The notes under the pieces were generated by a model, which was not told where the DNA came from, ran no database searches, and was given only the letters and a program-made list of their open reading frames with translations. 64,000 nucleotides of DNA from Rhodobacter sp. 24-YEA-8 (GTDB lineage: Bacteria; Pseudomonadota; Alphaproteobacteria; Rhodobacterales; Rhodobacteraceae): positions 3,011,001 to 3,075,000 of the forward strand of contig NZ_FNSK01000001.1 of assembly GCF_900105075.1 (NCBI RefSeq), written 5' to 3'. The position numbers and the translations under genes were made by a program. Below are positions 1 through 9,345 of the stretch, piece after piece (positions within the stretch are counted from its first letter, which is position 1; each line of letters starts with the position of its first letter).

Positions 1-86
1 GCCGGTCTGGCGGCGATGACCGGGCGGGCGCCCGCTGCCACCTGACCCGCATTCATTTCGAAAGCGATCACCCGATTATCGGTCAC
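1..86 (-). CDS. Partial gene downstream of the TolC-like channel (start only)
   Basis: Only the first 28 codons are in the window. A GTG start at 86-84 overlaps the TGA stop of the TolC-like gene, giving translational coupling within the same minus-strand operon. The visible residues (starting VTDNRVIAF) do not identify a family. In BapA-type loci the genes after the adhesin and the outer-membrane channel usually encode the type I secretion ATPase and membrane fusion protein, so one of those is expected here. That is inference from gene order only. Confidence 0.5.
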   Translation of the reverse strand, partial: MTDNRVIAFEMNAGQVAAGARPVIAARP

Positions 87-1432
87 ATTGCGCCTCCATC
101 CACCAGAACTCCGCGCATCAGCGCGATATCCAGCCGCGCGAGCGCGATCTGGTATTTCAGCGAAGCATGATCCCGCTTCATCGAGGTCAGGGTCTCGAAC
201 TGGCCGGTCAGCTCGATCAGGCTGCGGCGGCCGGCCTTATACTGTTCGGTATAAAGACCCATATTGCCCTCCATCTGGGCGATCACCTGGCCATCGGCCT
301 GCTCGCGCAGCGCCAGCATGTTGATCTCCTGGGTCAGCGAGACGATCTTGCGATTTGCCTCGCGGTCGGCCTCGTCAACCTTGCGCCGCGTCACTTCGAC
401 CGCTTCGTCCAGCGAGGCCAGATTGTCGGCACGACCAAAGCCGAGAATGTCACCGCTCAACGACAACCCGCCATCAATGCCGCCATCCTTGCCGACCGAA
501 GCCCCTGCCCCGATCCCCGCGAGCAGCCCGGATTTCGCAACGGCGACCTCGGCCAGGGTGCGCGCGGCTTCGCCTTTGGCATAGACCACGGTCAAAGGTT
601 CAGGCGTGCCATTGTCCGGCGGCAGCGAGGTCAGCCCCCGCTCGGCCTCCATCGATTGACCGGCAATGACCGCAAGCTCGGCCCAGGCGCTTTTCTCGCC
701 CTGCCGGTAAGACATCAGCGTCGCCTCGATCTCGGCGCGGCGCTGGCTGACAAGCCGGTATTCCGACCCGTCCGACAGCCCGCCGCTGACGCGGATCTTC
801 GTGATGCGTTCGAACTCCGTCATCTGCGTCAGGGCGCCATCAGTGATCTGTGCAAGATCGGCGGCGCGCTGTGCCTCGATATACAGTTTCAGCCCGTCAT
901 AGACCCTTTTGTTCAGGTCCTGGACAAGGCCAATCGCTGCCATCTCGACATCGGCCGCCGCGAAATCCCGTTCGGCCTGGCGTCGGCCGCGGTCAAAGAT
1001 CGCGGTATCCAGAACAAGGCTGGCCGCAATCGACGACAGCGAGCTGAGGCTGACATCCGGCCCCAGTTTCGGCAGCCAGTTCTTCGATCTCGCCCGCGCG
1101 GTCAGGCGTTTGACGCGCAACTGGGATTCAGCCGAGGCCTGGCTGCTTTTCAGGACCGCAGCCCCGACCCGGCCAAAGCTGCTGTTGGCGGGCAGGATCG
1201 ACTGTCTGAGCTTCAGCTGGTCGATCTTTTCCGACACAACCTCGCCCTTCCTGTCGAGATGGGCAGCGGTTTCTCCGGCGGCTGCCGGATCGCCCGGCGA
1301 TGCAGAGGACCTGGTTGCCTGGGGGCCGCCAAAGCAGCCCGCAAGCGCCAGGATCAGAGCGCCGGATATGAGGGGGGCAGCGGCAGAGCGAAATCGCTCT
1401 GCCTGGCCTGCCTTGCTGGTGCGGGCTTCCAT
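83..1432 (-). CDS. TolC-family outer membrane lipoprotein of a type I secretion system
   Basis: About 449 residues. It starts with a lipoprotein signal (MEARTSKAG followed by a hydrophobic stretch ending LALAGC), so the mature protein should be lipid-anchored at Cys. The rest is long alpha-helical coiled-coil sequence rich in Ala, Gln, Arg and Glu, as in outer membrane efflux (OEP) proteins, with two related halves. The ATG at 1432 is chosen because GGAG lies upstream and the lipobox follows at the right distance; an in-frame start at 1546 would overlap the preceding gene by 80 bases. It lies 34 bases after the giant adhesin gene and is probably the channel through which the adhesin is exported. 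The family assignment is firm; pairing with the adhesin is inferred from position. Confidence 0.8.
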   Translation of the reverse strand: MEARTSKAGQAERFRSAAAPLISGALILALAGCFGGPQATRSSASPGDPAAAGETAAHLDRKGEVVSEKIDQLKLRQSILPANSSFGRVGAAVLKSSQASAESQLRVKRLTARARSKNWLPKLGPDVSLSSLSSIAASLVLDTAIFDRGRRQAERDFAAADVEMAAIGLVQDLNKRVYDGLKLYIEAQRAADLAQITDGALTQMTEFERITKIRVSGGLSDGSEYRLVSQRRAEIEATLMSYRQGEKSAWAELAVIAGQSMEAERGLTSLPPDNGTPEPLTVVYAKGEAARTLAEVAVAKSGLLAGIGAGASVGKDGGIDGGLSLSGDILGFGRADNLASLDEAVEVTRRKVDEADREANRKIVSLTQEINMLALREQADGQVIAQMEGNMGLYTEQYKAGRRSLIELTGQFETLTSMKRDHASLKYQIALARLDIALMRGVLVDGGAM

Positions 1433-1466
1433 TTCCGGTTCTCCGGGTGGTTTCCGGGATGTCGGA

Positions 1467-4400
1467 TCAGAAGAAGGTGGTGTTGATATCCTGATCCACC
1501 AGGACGGTCCCACCATCCATCGCATAGACGTTGTAGTGCTGGCCATCGATCTCGCGGACGTCCACCGGGGTGGTGTTGGTCAGCTGCAGCCTGACCTGAT
1601 CCAGGCTGTCGCCGCGGATCACCAGCTCGTTGTCGCCTCCGGTCAGCGCGTGCAGATCGGAATTGGTCAGCGTCAGGCGGGCCTGCGGTGCCACATTGAG
1701 GTCGATGGTCGAGAAATCGAAGCCGGCAAGCCCGATCCGGCTGAGATCCACATTCACACTGCCGCGGTTGTCGACGATGAAGAGAGTAGAGCTTTCATTG
1801 CCAGCCGCATCGGTGTTTTGCAGCACCAGGTAGCTGCCATCGCTGACACCCTGATCAAGGCTGTAATGATCAGCGGTCACCCGGCTGCCACCGACATTGA
1901 GCCGAACGTTTTCGTTCAGCTCAAAAGTCAGCGCGTTTGCCCCACCGGTGCTGTCGACCCTGAAGATCGAGACATGTTCGCCATCGGTGGTGGTGTAAAG
2001 CTCGGTCATCACATTGGTATTGACCGCCTTGCCGAAGGCCAGCACGCCAAGGGCTTCCGGTGCCTCGGTGTCCACGATCACGTTGCGGACTAGGTCGGCG
2101 GTATTGCCGGCGCGGTCGGTCGCGGTGACGGTCGCAGTCATCGACACCCCGTCACCAACCGGCAGATAGCTTGCCGGGATCGTGACAGACCAGTTGCCGC
2201 TGGCATCTGACGCGGTGCGCAGGACCTGACCGTTCGAGAGAACAATCTCGATCTGCGAGAAAGCCTCTGCCGTGCCGCCGAAGGGCACGCCGTTCAGGCG
2301 TTCATGGGCGTTGATGTAACCGTCGCCGCTGATCAGGGTATCCGCCCCGAAATTGGTCACGACGCGGTCGATCACGATGGTCTCGGTCGGCAGGGTCGCC
2401 GTATTGCCATAACGGTCAACCGCAACTGCGACGACATTGACAGTGGTCTCGCCGGGCGGGATCACGCCGGGCGGGATGATCACGGTCCAGGTGCTGCCGG
2501 TGACGGTTGCGGCATAGGGGCCGTTTGCGCCAAAGCTGACCTGAACCTGCGAACCCGCCTCGACGCTGCCGGTGATGGTCAGGCCAGAGGCCGCCTCGGC
2601 ATTGTTGAGCACATTGTCGGCCCCGGTCGAGTTGCCGGTGATGGCGAAAGGATTGACCAGGGTATCGATGGTCACCAGATGGCTCGCGGTTGCCACATTG
2701 CCGGCCACATCGGTCGAAATGACGGTTGCGGTTTGCGCCAGGCCGTTGCCGGTCGGGATCTCGGCGGCGGTAAAGGTCGCCGACCAGGTGCCCGTCGCGC
2801 CGACCGTCACGGTACGGGTGCCCGAACCGAACTGAACCACCACGGTTGCGCCTGCTTCGGCGGTGCCGGTTAGGCTGACGCCGGCGCCACGCTCGGCCGC
2901 CGAAACCACGTTATCGCCGGCCTGGATCGCATCAAATGCCACCGAAGTGCCAAGGTCGATCGAGATCACGCGGCTGTCGGTCGCGGTATTGCCGTAAACA
3001 TCGGTCGCGGTGACAGTTGCAGTCGTGGCGGTCAGCACAGCGCTGCCCGAGACCGCCGGGAAGATCACCGACCAGGTGCCATTCGCGGCGACCGTCGCCG
3101 GAAGGGTCGAGCCCTGCCACGAGACCGAGACCACCGAGCCGGGCTCTGCGGTGCCGGTCAGCACCACATTGCGCGATTCCGAGGCGTTGACGATATTGTC
3201 GCCCGCCACGGTGCCGCTGAAGGCAACCGAAGCCTGGGTGTCGACGCGGAAGGTATGGGTCTCGCTGCTGCCATTGCCGGCGGCATCGGTCGAGGTCGCG
3301 GTGACGGTCGCGTTATACTCGCCGCCCGGCAGGGTGCCGGCGGGAATATTCAGCGTCCAGGTGCCATCCGCCTGGGTGGTCACGGTCTGGGTATAGCTGG
3401 TCGCGCCGGCCTGAACCGTCACCACCAGCACAGCGCCGGCAACCGAAGTCCCGGTCACAGCGAAGCCGAGGGTGTTTTCGCCATTATTGACCACATTGTC
3501 GCGGGTCACAGCGTCGAAATCGATCGGGTTCGGCACCGTATCCACCACGAGCCGGTCGGTGATCACCGTGGTATTGCCCAGCGGATCGCGGGCGGTCACG
3601 GTGATGTCGGTGGTATATTCGCCGGTACGGATCTCGGTGGTGGTGAACACCACCGACCAGGTTCCGTCATCCGCAATCACGGTGGAATGGCTGTGGCCTT
3701 CGATCACAACCGTCACCGAGGCGCCGGGCTCACCCGTGCCGCCGATGCGCACGCCGTCGGTATAATCGGCTGCGTTTTCAACATGGCCGACCGATTCCGA
3801 TCCTTGCGTGATGTCCACATCCGGCGGAGTCAGATCGAGGATGAAATCCGGGCCCGGCAGCGTGGTGGTCACGCCATCGGTCTGATCGAAGACGACCACG
3901 GCCTCATAATTGCCATCGGCCGGCAGGTTGGTTTCCGGAAAAGTGACATGCCAGGTGCCGTCTGGCCCGATCACGGTCGTTTCGGTGACAGTGCCGATGG
4001 TGACGGTCACAGTATCGCCCGGCTCACCCGTACCGGAGACGTCGAGCTCCTTGTCGGGCGTATCGATGATGACCGTGGTGGAGTCTTTCGGATCGACGGT
4101 CGGCGGGCGGCGCTCGGGGTCAACCGGGCCGGTGGGGCCAGTCGGATCGACAGGGCCAGTTGGGCCGGTCGGATCAACGGGGCCAGTGGGGCCAGTCGGA
4201 TCAACGGGGCCAGTGGGGCCGGTCGGATCAACAGGGCCAGTGGGGCCGGTCGGATCGACAGGGCCAGTGGGGCCGGTCGGATCAACGGGGCCAGTGGGGC
4301 CAGTCGGATCAACGGGGCCAGTGGGGCCGGTCGGATCAACAGGGCCAGTGGGGCCGGTCGGATCAACGGGGCCAGTGGGGCCGGTCGGATCAACGGGGCC

Positions 4401-5021
4401 AGTGGGGCCGGTCGGATCAACGGGGCCAGTGGGGCCGGTCGGATCAACGGGGCCGGTGGGGCCAGTCGGATCAACAGGGCCGGTCGGGCCTGCAGTGCCA
4501 CCACCGCCACCTGCTACGGCCAGGCCGGCGAGACCGAGGCCCGCAGCCCCGGCACCAAGCCCACCCAGACCCACGAGGCCCGGCGCAAACATGGCCATGC
4601 CAGCCGGCTCATCCACCGCACCGCCGGCAAGAGCGACATCATCGCCCTCCGAGAAACGCAGCGCATCGAGATTGGAGTATTTGTCCCAGCCCTCAACCGG
4701 ACCGTAGCTGGCGTAAAGCCCGCCATCAGCGGCATTCGAAAGCTGAACCGCGATCACCTCGCCATTTTGCGAGAGATATAGCTGGTTGGCGGTGCCTGCG
4801 GTGAAATACCCGTCAAGCACAACCGTGCGGCCATCGATCAGTGTCAGAACAAGACTATCGCCCTGGCGCGCATAACCGGCGACGCTCTGCCGGGAAAGAT
4901 TCAGCGAAACCGCGTCGCCCGAACCCATCTGGATGAAATTGTTTCCTGCATCACCCGCAATCGCACCGCGAGAGGTGCCGCCCGCAGAATCGCGGACGAC
5001 GAATTCAATCGCCTTAACCAT
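1467..5021 (-). CDS. BapA-like large secreted adhesin with seven Ig-like repeats
   Basis: About 1184 residues. The N-terminal 140 residues ([15 protein letters not shown] onward) resemble the BapA prefix domain that opens many type I secreted biofilm adhesins. Next come a Gly/Ala-rich hydrophobic linker, a 124-residue (PTGPTGPVD)n repeat, and seven bacterial Ig-like domains, each with the pattern G-x-G-E/A-P/A-G-x-x-V, G-T-W and V-T-A-T-D-x-x-G-N. The C-terminus ([11 protein letters not shown], then [18 protein letters not shown]) matches the C-terminal export region of RTX/BapA adhesins. No classical Sec signal is seen. The ATG at 5021 has GGAG seven bases upstream; the longer upstream reading frame lacks a ribosome site. 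The likely role is surface attachment or biofilm. Export by the downstream TolC-like protein is inferred. Confidence 0.85.
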   Translation of the reverse strand: MVKAIEFVVRDSAGGTSRGAIAGDAGNNFIQMGSGDAVSLNLSRQSVAGYARQGDSLVLTLIDGRTVVLDGYFTAGTANQLYLSQNGEVIAVQLSNAADGGLYASYGPVEGWDKYSNLDALRFSEGDDVALAGGAVDEPAGMAMFAPGLVGLGGLGAGAAGLGLAGLAVAGGGGGTAGPTGPVDPTGPTGPVDPTGPTGPVDPTGPTGPVDPTGPTGPVDPTGPTGPVDPTGPTGPVDPTGPTGPVDPTGPTGPVDPTGPTGPVDPTGPTGPVDPTGPTGPVDPTGPTGPVDPTGPTGPVDPERRPPTVDPKDSTTVIIDTPDKELDVSGTGEPGDTVTVTIGTVTETTVIGPDGTWHVTFPETNLPADGNYEAVVVFDQTDGVTTTLPGPDFILDLTPPDVDITQGSESVGHVENAADYTDGVRIGGTGEPGASVTVVIEGHSHSTVIADDGTWSVVFTTTEIRTGEYTTDITVTARDPLGNTTVITDRLVVDTVPNPIDFDAVTRDNVVNNGENTLGFAVTGTSVAGAVLVVTVQAGATSYTQTVTTQADGTWTLNIPAGTLPGGEYNATVTATSTDAAGNGSSETHTFRVDTQASVAFSGTVAGDNIVNASESRNVVLTGTAEPGSVVSVSWQGSTLPATVAANGTWSVIFPAVSGSAVLTATTATVTATDVYGNTATDSRVISIDLGTSVAFDAIQAGDNVVSAAERGAGVSLTGTAEAGATVVVQFGSGTRTVTVGATGTWSATFTAAEIPTGNGLAQTATVISTDVAGNVATASHLVTIDTLVNPFAITGNSTGADNVLNNAEAASGLTITGSVEAGSQVQVSFGANGPYAATVTGSTWTVIIPPGVIPPGETTVNVVAVAVDRYGNTATLPTETIVIDRVVTNFGADTLISGDGYINAHERLNGVPFGGTAEAFSQIEIVLSNGQVLRTASDASGNWSVTIPASYLPVGDGVSMTATVTATDRAGNTADLVRNVIVDTEAPEALGVLAFGKAVNTNVMTELYTTTDGEHVSIFRVDSTGGANALTFELNENVRLNVGGSRVTADHYSLDQGVSDGSYLVLQNTDAAGNESSTLFIVDNRGSVNVDLSRIGLAGFDFSTIDLNVAPQARLTLTNSDLHALTGGDNELVIRGDSLDQVRLQLTNTTPVDVREIDGQHYNVYAMDGGTVLVDQDINTTFF
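4119..4490 (-). repeat. 27-bp tandem repeat inside the adhesin gene, 13.8 copies
   Basis: Thirteen complete units encoding PTGPTGPVD follow a leading GPTGPVD, 124 residues in all. Units differ mostly at synonymous positions (acc/act, gtt/gtc, gat/gac). Since 27 is a multiple of 3, copy-number change would keep the frame. Read as triplets the unit is GPT-GPV-DPT, a collagen-like rhythm in which every third Gly is Asp. It probably forms an extended stalk between the N-terminal domain and the Ig repeats. Confidence 0.95.
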
Positions 5022-5571
5022 TTTAATACTCCGCCTCATACCGCCAGGCTCTTTGGCCTGTACGTGTTTTATTGACGCACTTCCGGCGTCTATTGCCGAT
5101 CTCAATACCCGGGTTTCACTTTCATTTCCAGTAGGTATCAGGCGTCCTTCACATGCCTGGCCGCAATTTTTCCCAACTTTCGCCCCAAAGTGGGTCTTTT
5201 CGGCAACCCTCAGATCCGGCCTTTCAACCCCTGGAAGAACGCGAAATATGCCTTCGCGCGCCAACTGTTGTGTTCCTGGTCGCCCGGGCTACCAGCCGCT
5301 GTTACCCGCTGCCTCATTCACGCCCCATTCAGGCCACAATCTCAAAGACCCCGGCACGGAGGGTGAAAATATCTTTGCCGGCTCAGGAATCTGTTGACGG
5401 CACTGTGAGGCCTATGCGGCGTCCCCGCATTGCGGGACAGGCCGCGTCATGACAGTCTGATGACAGGTTGCGCCACTTTCGGTGCCGCTTTCATGGTGGC
5501 CTTTCGGGCAAATGCCAGAAGGCCGCGCTCTGGCCCGACCGGTTGAATGTAGTGTGAAGCGAGGTGGTTCA
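5022..5571. promoter_or_regulatory. Divergent intergenic region between the adhesin and a small lipoprotein gene
   Basis: This 550-base stretch has no convincing gene; short open frames lack ribosome sites and family features. It must hold promoters for the adhesin (minus) and the lipoprotein (plus). The clearest structure is a hairpin around 5412-5443 (GCGGCGTCCCCGC ... GCGGGACAGGCCGC). The adhesin ribosome site is GGCGGAG next to 5021 and the lipoprotein site is GAGGTGG before 5572. I see no certain -35/-10 pair. Confidence 0.5.
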
Positions 5572-5883
5572 ATGACCCTGATCCCAACCAGAACCGCAAT
5601 TATCAGCCTGCTTGGCGCCAGTGCCATCGGCGCCGCCGGTTGCGTGGAAAACCAGGCCGCAAAGCCCGCCGCCCCTCCGGCAGTCGCTGCGGCGGCACCT
5701 GCCGCGCCTGCCGCGCGCCCGCTGGATGCGGCCGGTCAGGCCCGGGTTGCCGCACGCCTGAAGGAGCTGGAGCCGGAATTCTGGACACGGCGCTCGAAAG
5801 ACGGTGAAGCCGCCGCGAATGCCTGGTTGCAGCAAAAGGCAGTCGACATCGGCCGCGAAGAGGCGCGACGCGGCGCGGGCTGA
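5572..5883 (+). CDS. Small Ala/Pro-rich lipoprotein of unknown function
   Basis: 103 residues. A signal peptide (MTLIPTRTAIISLLG) ends in a lipobox IGAAGC, followed by a low-complexity Ala/Pro linker and a helical C-terminal segment (AARLKELEPEFWTRRSKDG) rich in charged residues. It is probably anchored in a membrane facing the periplasm. The ATG at 5572 has GAGGTGG just upstream and places the lipobox correctly. The gene converges on the FMN oxidase gene with a 15-base gap. I recognise no family and assign no function. Confidence 0.7.
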   Translation: MTLIPTRTAIISLLGASAIGAAGCVENQAAKPAAPPAVAAAAPAAPAARPLDAAGQARVAARLKELEPEFWTRRSKDGEAAANAWLQQKAVDIGREEARRGAG

Positions 5884-5898
5884 TCAGGTTTTGCTGAT

Positions 5899-7062
5899 TT
5901 AGCCGCCGGTAATATAATCGCCCGCTGGCGCCGCCTTCAGCTGATCGACGGAATTCAGCCCCATCAATTGCAGCGTGATGCCGATTTCTGCGGCCAGCAG
6001 CGAAAACAGGCGCCCGGTGCCCCAGGCGCCCTCGGCCGCGACCGCCCAGGCAAAGGGCCGTCCCATCATCACCGCATCGGCGCCCAGAGCCAGCGCCTTC
6101 ACCACATCGCTGCCACGCCGGAAGCCGCTGTCCACCAGAAGCTCGCATCCCGGGCCAAGCGCGGCACGCATCGCGGCGACCTGGGAAATCGTCGCATGGC
6201 CGTGATCCAGCTGTCGTCCGCCATGGTTCGACAGAACCACACCATCGACCCCGCTTTGCCGCGCGATCTCGCCATCGCGCGGATCAGAAACCCCCTTGAT
6301 CACCAGCCGGCCCGGCCAGAGATCTCGCAGGGCTTTTACCTTGTCCCAGGTCAGGTGCTTGTCGAGCCGCGACGACAGGGCCGAGGCCTGGGCCAGCGCG
6401 CCGCGCCCGAATTCGGGCCTTCCCTCGACCAGTTCCACCCCCGGAAAACCGTTGCGCAACAGGTCCAGCGACCAGCGCGGGCGTTTCGCGAATTGCCAGG
6501 CCAGACCCGGCGTGATGTGTTTCACCGCGCGAAAGCCATTGCGATTATCGCGCTCGCGCACCGAGGTGATGGCGGTGTCGACGGTCAGGAAGATCGTCTC
6601 CACCCCCGCCTCTCGGCAGGCGGCAAGATAGCTTTCATTCACCGCCGGATCGCGGTCGAGATAAAGCTGAAACGCCAGGTTATCGCCCAGCTGAGGCGCA
6701 AGGCTGGCGATCCCTTTGATCGAAAAGGTCGAAAGCCCGAACGGCACCCCCGCCGCTTTTGCCGCGAGCCCGACCAGCAGATCTCCGTCGCGGCGATAAA
6801 GCCCGAGAAAACCGATCGGCCCCGGAAAAAAGGGCAAGGACCAGCGCCGGCCGAGATAGGTCGCGCTCAGATCAGGCTGCGGCGCGAGATCCTGCAGCAC
6901 CCGCTGCGACAGGGCATAGCGGTCAAAGCCCATCCGGTTGCGGGCCAGCGTGGTTTCCGAAAAGGCACCGCCCTCGATGTAATCGGCAAAGATCTTCGGC
7001 AGGCGGCGGCAGGCGGCGCGGCGGAAATCATCGACATTCTGGTAGCGACGGTCGCGCGACAT
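5899..7062 (-). CDS. FMN-dependent alpha-hydroxy-acid dehydrogenase/oxidase (LldD/MdlB family)
   Basis: 387 residues, normal for the family, which oxidises L-2-hydroxy acids to 2-oxo acids using FMN. Visible motifs include GPIGFLGL near residue 81, FQLYLDRD, LTVDTAITSVRERDNRNGF and the catalytic SNHGGRQLD with its His near residue 280, followed by VDSGFRRGSDVVKALALGA (FMN phosphate site). The ATG at 7062 lies one base after the kinase stop codon, so the two are coupled. It is the last gene of an eight-gene minus-strand operon that starts with an ABC importer. The substrate is unknown; the neighbours suggest a hydroxy acid made by the upstream dehydrogenases. Confidence 0.85.
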   Translation of the reverse strand: MSRDRRYQNVDDFRRAACRRLPKIFADYIEGGAFSETTLARNRMGFDRYALSQRVLQDLAPQPDLSATYLGRRWSLPFFPGPIGFLGLYRRDGDLLVGLAAKAAGVPFGLSTFSIKGIASLAPQLGDNLAFQLYLDRDPAVNESYLAACREAGVETIFLTVDTAITSVRERDNRNGFRAVKHITPGLAWQFAKRPRWSLDLLRNGFPGVELVEGRPEFGRGALAQASALSSRLDKHLTWDKVKALRDLWPGRLVIKGVSDPRDGEIARQSGVDGVVLSNHGGRQLDHGHATISQVAAMRAALGPGCELLVDSGFRRGSDVVKALALGADAVMMGRPFAWAVAAEGAWGTGRLFSLLAAEIGITLQLMGLNSVDQLKAAPAGDYITGG

Positions 7063-7063
7063 G

Positions 7064-8347
7064 TTACGGCTCCGGACGGATGGAATCGAAGAACCGCACC
7101 ATCCGGTCCTCGCCTGCAAGGGGCCTCGCGCCGCAAAGGATCGCCTGAGACAGCCCGATGGCCGAGCTTTGCGGGTTATGCCGCCCGGCACCGGCGCGCA
7201 GGTTCATCACCAAAGTCGGGCACAGAAACAGCGCGAGCCGCAAGACCTCCTCCCAATCCGCGGGCAGCATGTCTTGCTCTGCCAGATGCGCGAGCCAGGG
7301 CTTCCAGAAGCTTTCGGCCTTTACCGCCAGCAACGCGTCGCGCAAAACGCCCGGCGCCCAGTCACTGTCGATATAAAGGCAGCCATCCGCCAGCCGCGCC
7401 GTAACCTGCCAGCGCCCCGGAACCATATCGCTGTCATAGAGCCAGAGCGGATGGGCGAGGATATTGTGGAAGATCGATTTCACCTCGGCCAGCAGCGCGG
7501 GCACATGTTCCCCGGCGAAAGCCGGGTCGAAAAACGCCAGATGATCGGCAGTCTCGCCGCGCTCATACCAGACATTGGCGTTATGGGCGTCACCATGCGC
7601 CACGATGCCGCCTGCATCCGCCAGCCGCGCGGGCGCAAGCCGGGCAAGCGCCGCGTCGAACAGCCCGGCAAGGGGGCGGTCATATTCAACCCCATTGATC
7701 ACCGGACGGGCCAGCGCGATCTCATCCCAGGAGGCATTCTGGCCGGCAAGGTCAAAGACCTGGCCGATATAGAAAGAGGCCAGCCGCCCGCCGGGGTATT
7801 GGCCGGTCGCAGGGTCGATCAGGCGTTCGGAAAACAGACGGTGGATCGGTTCGGCGGCGGATTGATCCGGCGTGATCTCATGCAGGCTGGCCTTTGCCAC
7901 CGCCAGCAGATGGTCATTCAGCGCGCGTTCTGCCGCCAGCGCACGGGCCATCGCAGGCGCATCGGGTACAAGGTCCAGCGCGCGCAGCACATCTGAAAAA
8001 CGCGGGTCACTGCGGCGCCGATAGACGAGAATCTGCTCGCCCGGCAGGGTCGAAGACAGGATCGGCTGGTCCACCGGCAGACCGGCGCGGGCGAGAATAT
8101 CGGCGCGGTAATATTCGCCGCGCATATCCTCCTCCCCCTCTTCCTGATGGAACTTAAAGAAACATTCGCCCCTTTCGCAGGTGAAGAACCCGTTCAGCGA
8201 ATTCAGCGAATACTGGTCGTGATTGATCCGGACATCGCTGGCCGTGATCGCAAAAGTCTCATCCAGAAAAGCCGCGAGCATCGCTTCGGCACGGCCAGGA
8301 TCGGTGGCGGCAGTGGCGCGGATTTCGGCAGTGCGCGACAGCGTCAT
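7064..8347 (-). CDS. APH-fold phosphotransferase (small-molecule kinase) of unknown substrate
   Basis: 427 residues. The catalytic loop HGDAHNANV (about residues 251-259) and the metal-binding FFDPAF (about 272-277) are the Brenner and DFG-like motifs of aminoglycoside/choline kinase-fold enzymes. The N-terminal half contains a possible nucleotide-lobe Lys in FFKFHQEEGEE. Family members phosphorylate hydroxyls of small molecules such as aminoglycosides, choline, homoserine or methylthioribose. Here the gene overlaps the alcohol dehydrogenase by four bases (ATGA) and sits one base before the FMN oxidase, so a catabolic kinase is far more likely than a resistance gene. The substrate cannot be read from the sequence. 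Confidence 0.75.
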   Translation of the reverse strand: MTLSRTAEIRATAATDPGRAEAMLAAFLDETFAITASDVRINHDQYSLNSLNGFFTCERGECFFKFHQEEGEEDMRGEYYRADILARAGLPVDQPILSSTLPGEQILVYRRRSDPRFSDVLRALDLVPDAPAMARALAAERALNDHLLAVAKASLHEITPDQSAAEPIHRLFSERLIDPATGQYPGGRLASFYIGQVFDLAGQNASWDEIALARPVINGVEYDRPLAGLFDAALARLAPARLADAGGIVAHGDAHNANVWYERGETADHLAFFDPAFAGEHVPALLAEVKSIFHNILAHPLWLYDSDMVPGRWQVTARLADGCLYIDSDWAPGVLRDALLAVKAESFWKPWLAHLAEQDMLPADWEEVLRLALFLCPTLVMNLRAGAGRHNPQSSAIGLSQAILCGARPLAGEDRMVRFFDSIRPEP

Positions 8348-9342
8348 GGCTGCATCTCCGGCAGAATAATCGTCTTGGCGCCCATCACTTCACCCGCAAG
8401 ATGGCGCGCATAGGCAGCGGGAACCGCGTCGAGCGGGATTTCTGCATCGATCAGCTGTTCCAGCTGCGGGCCGATAAGGTCGATCAGCGCCACGGCCTCG
8501 GGCAATTCATCCCCGAAAGCATGACAGCCGGACAGCCGGATCTCGCGTTCCACCAGCAGCGTCGGGTTCAGGCTGAGCGGGCGCGCACCGATCCCCACCA
8601 GCGCAATCGCCCCGCCGCCGCGCAGGGAGCGGATCAGATGGTCGATCACCTCGGGGCTGCCGGTCGCGTCAATCGCATAGCGAGGGGGGGTCGGGCCGAG
8701 GTCGTCAAGCTGCACGACCTTGCCACCGAAAGCCGCCGCTGCACGCGTGGCGCGGATCTGGTTGCGATCAACGATGCTGACCGGGTGGCCTTTATGCGCC
8801 AGGACAAGCGCCGAAAGTGCGCCGATGGCACCGGCGCCCGTCACGAGAACCGGCGCGCCGGCAGGTGCGTTCAGAAGTCGCGCGGCATGGAGCGCCACGG
8901 CCAGAGGCTCGGCCATCGCAAGCAGGCGCGGCGGCAGACCGGCGGGTGCTTTTACCACGTTTTTGGCCGGAATAGTGACGTATTCCGCGAAGCCGCCATC
9001 GATCACCTCGCCCAGAAATCCAAGGTCTTCGCAGATCTGGCTGAGGCCCTCCAGGCAGTTGCCACAGCTGCCGCAGCTCACGCGGCTGTCCACCGCGACG
9101 GTATCGCCTTGGGCAACATGATGCACCCCTGCCCCGACCGCCGTAACCATGCCGGCAAATTCATGCCCCACAACCGAAGGGCTGCGCCAGATCCAGGCCC
9201 CGGTCGCGAAATTATGCAGGTCTGATCCGCAGATCCCCGCTGCCGTTACCCTGAGCGTCACCTCTGCCGGGCCGGGAGGCTCCGGCAGAGCGATGTCTTC
9301 GACCCGCAGATCCTTTACGCCATAAAGCCGAACGGCGCGCAT
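8344..9342 (-). CDS. Zinc-dependent medium-chain alcohol/polyol dehydrogenase
   Basis: 332 residues, slightly short for the MDR family. It has catalytic-zinc motifs AGICGSDLHN and GHEFAGMVTAVGAGV, the four-Cys structural zinc lobe (CGSCGNCLEGLSQIC), and the NAD(P)-binding GAGAIGALSALVLA. It probably oxidises a secondary alcohol, as L-threonine, sorbitol or idonate dehydrogenases do. It starts three bases after the HisD-like gene and overlaps the kinase. The start at 9342 is the natural one (MRAVRLYGVKDLRVEDI is a typical family N-terminus). The substrate is not determinable. Confidence 0.85.
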   Translation of the reverse strand: MRAVRLYGVKDLRVEDIALPEPPGPAEVTLRVTAAGICGSDLHNFATGAWIWRSPSVVGHEFAGMVTAVGAGVHHVAQGDTVAVDSRVSCGSCGNCLEGLSQICEDLGFLGEVIDGGFAEYVTIPAKNVVKAPAGLPPRLLAMAEPLAVALHAARLLNAPAGAPVLVTGAGAIGALSALVLAHKGHPVSIVDRNQIRATRAAAAFGGKVVQLDDLGPTPPRYAIDATGSPEVIDHLIRSLRGGGAIALVGIGARPLSLNPTLLVEREIRLSGCHAFGDELPEAVALIDLIGPQLEQLIDAEIPLDAVPAAYARHLAGEVMGAKTIILPEMQP

Positions 9343-9345
9343 ATC

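Noticed and set aside
4119..4490. CRISPR-like repeat array
   Set aside because: The units are contiguous without spacers and encode an in-frame peptide.
3255..4804. Long plus-strand frames over the adhesin gene, including repeat-rich ones
   Set aside because: They are shadows of the 27-bp repeat and the Ig domains on the minus strand; they lack ribosome sites and family features.
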